Shown here: piece by piece, positions 58,861 to 64,000 of the stretch
Numbering within the stretch: the first letter of the stretch is position 1
Layout: each line of letters begins with the position of its first letter
NCBI GenBank assembly: GCA_032622095.1
Contig: CP136063.1
Coordinates: 211,092,355 to 211,156,354 of the forward strand
Direction: 5' to 3'
DNA length: 64,000 bases
DNA from: Siphonodentalium dalli
Taxonomy: Eukaryota; Mollusca; Scaphopoda; Gadilida; Siphonodentaliidae
Notes under the pieces: model-generated
Told to the model about the DNA's origin: nothing
Databases searched by the model: none
Seen by the model: only the letters and a program-made list of their open reading frames with translations
Translations under genes and position numbers: made by a program

Positions 58861-59130
58861 TGAATAATTTACGTGTCACCACAGTAACATGGAAAGATCA
58901 GACACCAGATTCTCTTGTTATATCATGGACTGCTCCATCACTCAGTACATTCATTACAAGATACGATGTCACCTACTCTCCTGGTAGTAGTCTCACAGAC
59001 CAACAAAGTTCATCCACAACAATCAGTTCTTTGACAGCAGGAACAACATATAGCATTAAAGTCATATCTGTTGTTGTCGAACTTGGAGAAACAAAGTCTA
59101 CAGAATCTGCTTCAAATGATTACACCACAG
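58861..59130 (+). CDS. Exon 13: fibronectin type III domain
   Basis: The acceptor is TTTTTTAATTACAG and the donor GTATGT. A 270-bp phase 1-1 exon codes 90 residues, a full FN3 domain in one exon. Visible hallmarks are the B-strand tryptophan (SLVISWTAPS), the C-strand tyrosine (FITRYDVTYSPG), and the L-x-A-G-T-x-Y-x-I-x-V signature in SSLTAGTTYSIKVISVV. The open frame runs upstream of 58861 into the intron, but the FN3 homology starts at the acceptor. Confidence 0.9.
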
Positions 59131-59531
59131 GTATGTTGACAACATTCTTATTCACCACATCAGTATAGCTGGTTTGGATTTGAATGTTTTCATTGATATC
59201 ATGTACCCTGGATCTCCAATTGTTGACTTTGATACTGAGGATTTCTAAATCTTGCCCAATCAGAACACAATCTGTGACACAGAAACACACGCTAAGACGA
59301 TGACAGCTATTTCGGAATTTCAAATTGCGTAGGCAGACTTATGATAGAAACATGCAATAATTTTTCTCTTTTTTTTTTCAATCAGTCAAATTTTGCAAAA
59401 CAATTTTCGCTTAGGGAGGCAGATTTATAGAATATGTTATTCAGCATTTGACACTTTTATATGGTCAGAGATGCAACAAAATTGACCTTGAGTGCATGCA
59501 TTAAATTGAAGCACATTTGACCTATCTGCAG
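59131..59531. other. Intron between the first two FN3 exons
   Basis: Short intron with a poly-T run near 59362. No other feature is seen. Confidence 0.6.
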
Positions 59532-59813
59532 AACCAGCCCAGCCGGGAGCCATAACTTCCCCCTCATTAGATGCTATCAATGCACCAGATTTTGTACTGG
59601 TATGGACAGTCTCATCTGGAATCGTACAACATTACAATGTGAAAGTGATGGATGGAAACACAGAGGCATTCAGTGGGAATACTGACAACAATGTTCCTCA
59701 GAAAACAGTGACTGGACTGAAGCATGGATATCGGTATCAGGTTCAGATAATGGCATACGTTGGATCTCTAAACAGTGTAACTATGACTACGGGCATCAGA
59801 ACTGTTGTTACAC
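59532..59813 (+). CDS. Exon 14: fibronectin type III domain
   Basis: The acceptor is ACCTATCTGCAG and the donor GTAAGT. The 282-bp phase 1-1 exon codes 94 residues. It starts with a proline-rich linker (PAQPGAITS), then shows a B-strand tryptophan (DFVLVWTVSS), a C-strand tyrosine (IVQHYNVKVMDG) and the E-F signature TVTGLKHGYRYQVQIMAYVG. It follows exon 13 after an intron of only 401 bp. Confidence 0.9.
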
Positions 59814-61740
59814 GTAAGTAAATATTCAGTTACACGAGTCACATGACACACTGAGATTAAAATACCTCACAACAGAGATATATAAAATGCTAAGATCTAA
59901 GTCATGATAAGTAACTTGAGATTTGCTTTGAAGGCAATAGGGTCGCAGGAATTTTTCACATCTGCCAGTAACTGGTTCCAAATAGTTTGTGCGAAATATT
60001 GAGAAGACATTCATCCTCACATTTCCACTGTAATTTCGATCATACCATACCTGATATTGCACTCTAAATTAACACTGCTATTATGTCACATATGTTTTAA
60101 TAGCAGGGTGACCCAGTGTTGCCCATTTTAATGTGATGTGGTGCACTCCACTGGGGAAATTTGATGGGAATAGAGAATACTCTTCCTCAAATGCCTAATA
60201 TATTTAGAGGAAATTTTGGAACCAACATGGTTTTATCAACTCCCGATCCCTAATGTCACCCAGGGCTGGGAACCTGTCACCCAGAGATGGGAACCTGTCA
60301 ACGTATGTCATTAATTGCTCGAAAATGGTGGCGAGATGTCTCACCTTGAAGTGAACATTTATAGTTTTCTTCACCTTTATAAATAACTTAAATAAAAAGC
60401 ATCCCATTAGACTCAGCTTGCAGGTTGAAATAGGGAGAAGTGAGAAAAAAATAGGGAGAAGTGAGAGACTGGAGAATAATTTCATCTGATAATTTATTTA
60501 ATATGTATAGGTGTTAAACAAACGAAAAAAACGTTATCATGGAAAAGAAATTTAAATTTTTCATTTAAATGTAATATAGATTGTTTGTTGCATTTGGTTT
60601 GCATATATATGCCACAATTAACGACCTTGAGTCATGACATCGACTACCGAGTGTCTCTAAAATCACTGAATCATTGGGAATAAAATTACGATTTTCTGGT
60701 TATGGATCACGTTTTATTTCGAACAAGGCAATACAACGATTAAAACTTTATTTGCACACTATAAAAGGGTGCTCTCGGATAATTTTGTTGCCAAATATAT
60801 TCAGTAACATGAGGTAACATCGGATAATTTAAAGGGAGTACGATTCAATAAAATTGTTTGAGGTCTGTTCGATTGGCATTCTGTAATTGTGTAAAAACAT
60901 GGAATACCACAAAGACGGAAACGGAACTAAAACAAACAAAACGTTTAAATCGGCAATATAATAATAATTTGAGTAGGCGATTTTAAAGCAGTCGGTCGGG
61001 ACGAGCAGAAACCAACACTTTATTAAGTATGGCCAAAACTGAAGGCTTCTTTGTTTGCTATATTATAATCTTTGTCTGAACATTGAAGACCGCATTTACT
61101 TACTCAACACTGTTAAACAAAAGGAGTCGACCTTGTGTCAACATTTTATCACTGTTGACTCGCAGGCAATATATTCATAATTGATTTGTAACACTACAGC
61201 ATGCATGGCTTATCGCTTGCTACAGCCATAGGATAATTTTGGGAAAATCGGAGGGCAACTTCACTTCTCCCTGGCGCGACACTAAGGCGACTTTGAGGCG
61301 TCGAGGGCAATTATTTCGCCCTACTCGCCTGGTAAGCTGAGGCCTGATTAGACTCCTCATATCATGTAGATGATATCTACCTTTGGCGGAAATTGGTGTT
61401 GAAAAAAATGTCATTTGTTGCCCCTCCCCCTTTTTCTGTCCCTGACCTCAACAGTGTCACTTTAGAAATTTTAACCTGCACCATTATCTTCCTCATAAAA
61501 ATTGACCCCTGTCAGACCAATTTTGAGCCCTCTAAATGGTCCCCAGTTAATTTCTATAGCGGACAGACATTCGCAAATATAGATATGAGAAATGTTGTAG
61601 AACCAAATATAGTAGCAGAGCTCACCTCTAAATGTGTGACCATTACACAAATAACTCTCTTGCATATCCTGTCACATGGTCAGTCTGCCCTTGTCACATG
61701 ACACATTTATAGTGACACCATGTACACTAGTACAACAACC
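59814..61740. other. Intron sequence without recognised genes
   Basis: The phrase TGTCACCCAG-GGCTGGGAACC is tandemly duplicated at about 60255-60300, and ATAGGGAGAAGTGAGA is duplicated at 60430-60466. No coding is supported. Open frames at 61393-61701 lack recognisable features. Confidence 0.4.
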
Positions 61741-61744
61741 ATTT

Positions 61745-62285
61745 TGGGAGAATAGTTTAAAGTTCTCATCCATATCAGACGGTGCATTCAGTTATGCCAG
61801 ACCCACACTGTGGAATGCGCTTTCGATAGAGCTTAGAACAGAAGTGTTTGTCAACAATTTCAAGCGGCAGCTCAAAACATATTTATTCTTTGAACATTTT
61901 GGTGCAGACATGGCTAAGAAAGACCTTAAATAATTACTTGTTTATTACACGTGTCACTTAATCAAACTCGTTTTTAATCTATATCTGTCTTTTGTTTTGT
62001 TTTATAATGTTTTTCTTTTATTATTGTTTTTATTTTGTTTTTTAATCGGAGCAATTTTAGACCCTATATTATACATTGATAATATCATGCAGATAATAAT
62101 GGTTTATGACCTGATCTTTCTCATTTTAACTGGCATATTTAATTTAGATGTGTTGCGTGTATATATTTATTATTTTATCATACTTTATGTTGAATTATAA
62201 TTGTACTAGTAAGAATTTTAGAGGATGTCAATGGATTTACGCTATATAAAATAAATTAATATTATTTTGTATGTAATTATACAAG
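61745..62285 (+). mobile_element. LINE 3' end fragment (RT C-terminus plus 3' UTR)
   Basis: The frame through 61931 reads FSYARPTLWNALSIELRT and FVNNFKRQLKTYLFFEHFG. This is the tail typical of CR1/Jockey-type reverse transcriptase proteins (FSVAAPxLWNxLP...FKxxLKTYLF). A TAA stop at 61931 is followed by an AT-rich 3' UTR ending CGCTATATAAAATAAATTAA and TATTATTTT, a common LINE tail. The RT domain itself is absent, so this is a 5'-truncated dead copy, in the same orientation as the host gene. Confidence 0.75.
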
Positions 62286-62539
62286 GCTTTATAGTCTATG
62301 ATCATGTTTTACCTGCTATGTGGGACGACCTGAACAAGATATATGGAGACCCAACATACATGTTCAAATGCGCAAATTAGTGATGTGATCATATTACCTG
62401 AGGGAGAATATGTTTTTTTCACTTTGATATCTATAATTACCCAATTTATTGCATTATTTTAGTATTTCTGTTGATTAAACATAATGAAATTTGCCACATA
62501 GCTATTAGAAACTTAACTGTGATTTATTTTCATCCATAG

Positions 62540-62755
62540 GCCCTACTGCTCCTGGTCCTGTGACTCTAACAGTGGAATCATCAAATTCAGTTCGTGCTCG
62601 TTGGTCCATACCATCAGCTGTAAACGGGGATCTCAGAGGCTACGTTATTGAGGTGTATACGAAAATGTATACAGATGAGCAGCTTACTCTTTCCAATACA
62701 CTGATCATATCTGTTGTTACTGAAACAACATTGAATACCATCGGTCTTACAGCAG
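62540..62755 (+). CDS. Exon 15: N-terminal part of a fibronectin type III domain
   Basis: The acceptor is TTTCATCCATAG and the donor GTAAAT. The 216-bp phase 1-1 exon codes 72 residues: the linker PTAPGPVTLTVE, the tryptophan in SVRARWSIPS, the C-strand tyrosine in LRGYVIEVYT, and the start of the E-F signature (TIGLTAG). The domain stops at the splice site before its F and G strands, so the rest must be on an exon I do not see before 64000. Confidence 0.85.
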
Positions 62756-62879
62756 GTAAATATTCCCTTCATAGATGTCACAATAAGGTGTGGTGTATAT
62801 TAATTAACTAATTGTAACTAATTCAATACAAACCAATATAGAATTTCATGCAATTCTAAAGCAGTTCTGTAGAACGAAG

Positions 62880-63497
62880 ATTACAATTTCAGGACAACAT
62901 CACCCATCCGATCATCACCAAACTTCATATGGATCTTTGGGGTAACCTCTGGATGGGAGCCATTGATTATATCTGAAATTCGTTAAAATAACATGCCTGT
63001 CAGCAACCATCTTGGATTTCAAACTTGAATCCATCGGCACATACTGCAGCCCGCATATAGCAAAGAAATGTTTTGTAGATTGACAGGCATGTTTATGATC
63101 ATCTCCAGATTGGAGCTATTGATTTTGAACGGTTTTCTATGATGGCCACCAGGAGCCATCTTGTATTTTACTCTTTGCTTGGCTAAATCCTTTGGCACAC
63201 CCTACAGACCACATCGCTCATGCGATCATCACCAATCTTTATTTGGATCTTCAGGGTGACTTCCAGATGGGAGCCATCGATTATTTCCAAATTTCGTTAT
63301 AAAACATGGCTACCAGCAGCCATCTTGGATTTCAAATTTGAATCCATCGGCAGCCCTAATTTATTGGTGAAATGTTTGAATTGAAATTAATTTCATCTAC
63401 ACAATATAAGACCTTACTAACTTTTTGACGTTCTTTCTTCTTTATCATTCTATTCGTTGCGCAGCACAAAATTCTCCTTCCCTGACACTTTCATTTA
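62880..63497. mobile_element. Pearl-like element, 5'-truncated, about 3 units
   Basis: Units carry CATCCGATCATCACCAAACT, GATGGGAGCCATTGATTAT and CAGCCATCTTGGATTTCAAA. The 3' end is reduced to CCTGACACTTTCATTTACTT at about 63480, lacking the GAGCTACAG half of the hairpin. Confidence 0.7.
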
Positions 63498-64000
63498 CTT
63501 AGAATTTTACCGCATTTTGGCATTGAAATTAGGGGTATATCAGATATTCTTTGAAAGCTCAAATTGATATTGTATTTTGCAGTACTATTAGAACAGTTCG
63601 AAATGGCAGAATGGCATATATTGCCACGTCCTACCAATGCTCTTATTAACTACTGTATCGCCCATCAGTAAGCCCGGGTCATTCCTCAACCATCAAAACT
63701 GGCAAAGTCACAATATTAGTGAGTTTATGATTTAATAGGTATAGTTGAGCATCGCAAATGATTTTACATGTAGAATTCTGCACATTGATTAGTTATGCGT
63801 GGGAAGCCGACAGGAACAAAAATTTTATATGATATAGAGCAATTGTACTTTTCATTTGACGTTATATTTGTCGTTCAAGAGATTACGGCATCTCGATACT
63901 TAGTTGCATTCAACAGAGATAAGGCGACAATGGGAGTGGTTGGATGTCTGTCTTCCTTGGTAAAATTTTCAACTATTGGATTTCACGACTGATTTCATAA
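63498..64000. other. Unannotated end of window
   Basis: No exon completing the third FN3 domain was recognised here. The short open frame at 63795-63992 has no domain-like features. Confidence 0.4.

Larger units (their letters stand above)
2394..62755 (+). other. Partial modular gene: 12 six-Cys EGF/EB-like exons followed by 3 FN3 exons
   Basis: Fifteen exon-like segments on one strand share the same design. Each is bounded by AG and GT, each begins with the last two bases of a codon and ends with the first base of one (phase 1-1), and each codes one extracellular module. The first twelve give six-cysteine modules; the last three give fibronectin type III sequence. Fourteen of the fifteen have lengths divisible by three, so any of those could be skipped or duplicated without a frameshift. 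I see no start codon with a signal peptide, no transmembrane segment and no final stop in frame with the exons, so both gene ends lie outside. A receptor such as a receptor tyrosine phosphatase, a Tie-like kinase or an adhesion protein is possible; this is inference from domain order only. The grouping into one transcript is also inferred. Confidence 0.8.

Overview
The window is eukaryotic genomic DNA, most likely from a mollusc and probably a bivalve. It is AT-rich, has no operon-like gene packing, and carries short coding exons with GT-AG borders inside long, repeat-filled introns. Several repeat families have a tandem core of about 160 bp between AGCTCAACTT / AAGTTGAGCT ends, which resembles the bivalve 'pearl'/HINE-type elements known from the literature (a family-level recollection, not a database match).

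One plus-strand gene runs through the window, and both its ends lie outside it. I recognise 12 exons of 120-153 bp (one broken), each coding one six-cysteine EGF/EB-like module with the pattern C-x(4-9)-C-x(5-7)-C-x(3-10)-C-x-C-x(11-13)-C and usually an aromatic YW/FW/YY before the last cysteine. They start at 2394, 6633, 9219, 11416, 17298, 19060, 32775, 33068, 41556, 44185, 55009 and 57128. Three fibronectin type III exons follow at 58861, 59532 and 62540. Every intron has phase 1, so each exon is a symmetrical cassette. The layout suggests the extracellular part of a modular receptor or adhesion protein. The transmembrane and cytoplasmic parts would lie beyond 64000, so the family cannot be named.

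Region by region: 1-9 kb holds the first exons, degenerate tandem repeats and small palindromic elements with TTAACCC ends. At 9-20 kb are module exons, two pearl-like elements, a TTAA-flanked element and a hairpin element. The region 20-33 kb is a long intron with a solo-LTR candidate nested in a pearl-like element and a 5-kb imperfect palindrome (27459-32457). At 33-44 kb lie the closely related exons 7-9, a decayed minus-strand LINE and a SINE. At 44-55 kb one intron contains about 82 copies of a 69-bp unit copied from the 3' end and splice donor of exon 10, then about 58 copies of a 47/50-bp satellite. At 55-64 kb are the last two modules, a palindrome-rich element, the FN3 exons and a LINE 3' end.

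The most unusual observation is that duplication of an exon's 3' part together with its 5' splice site and the start of the intron has happened repeatedly in this one gene: three 136-bp copies at 9.2-9.6 kb, relics at 33.23 and 41.92 kb, and the 82-copy array at 44.3-49.9 kb.
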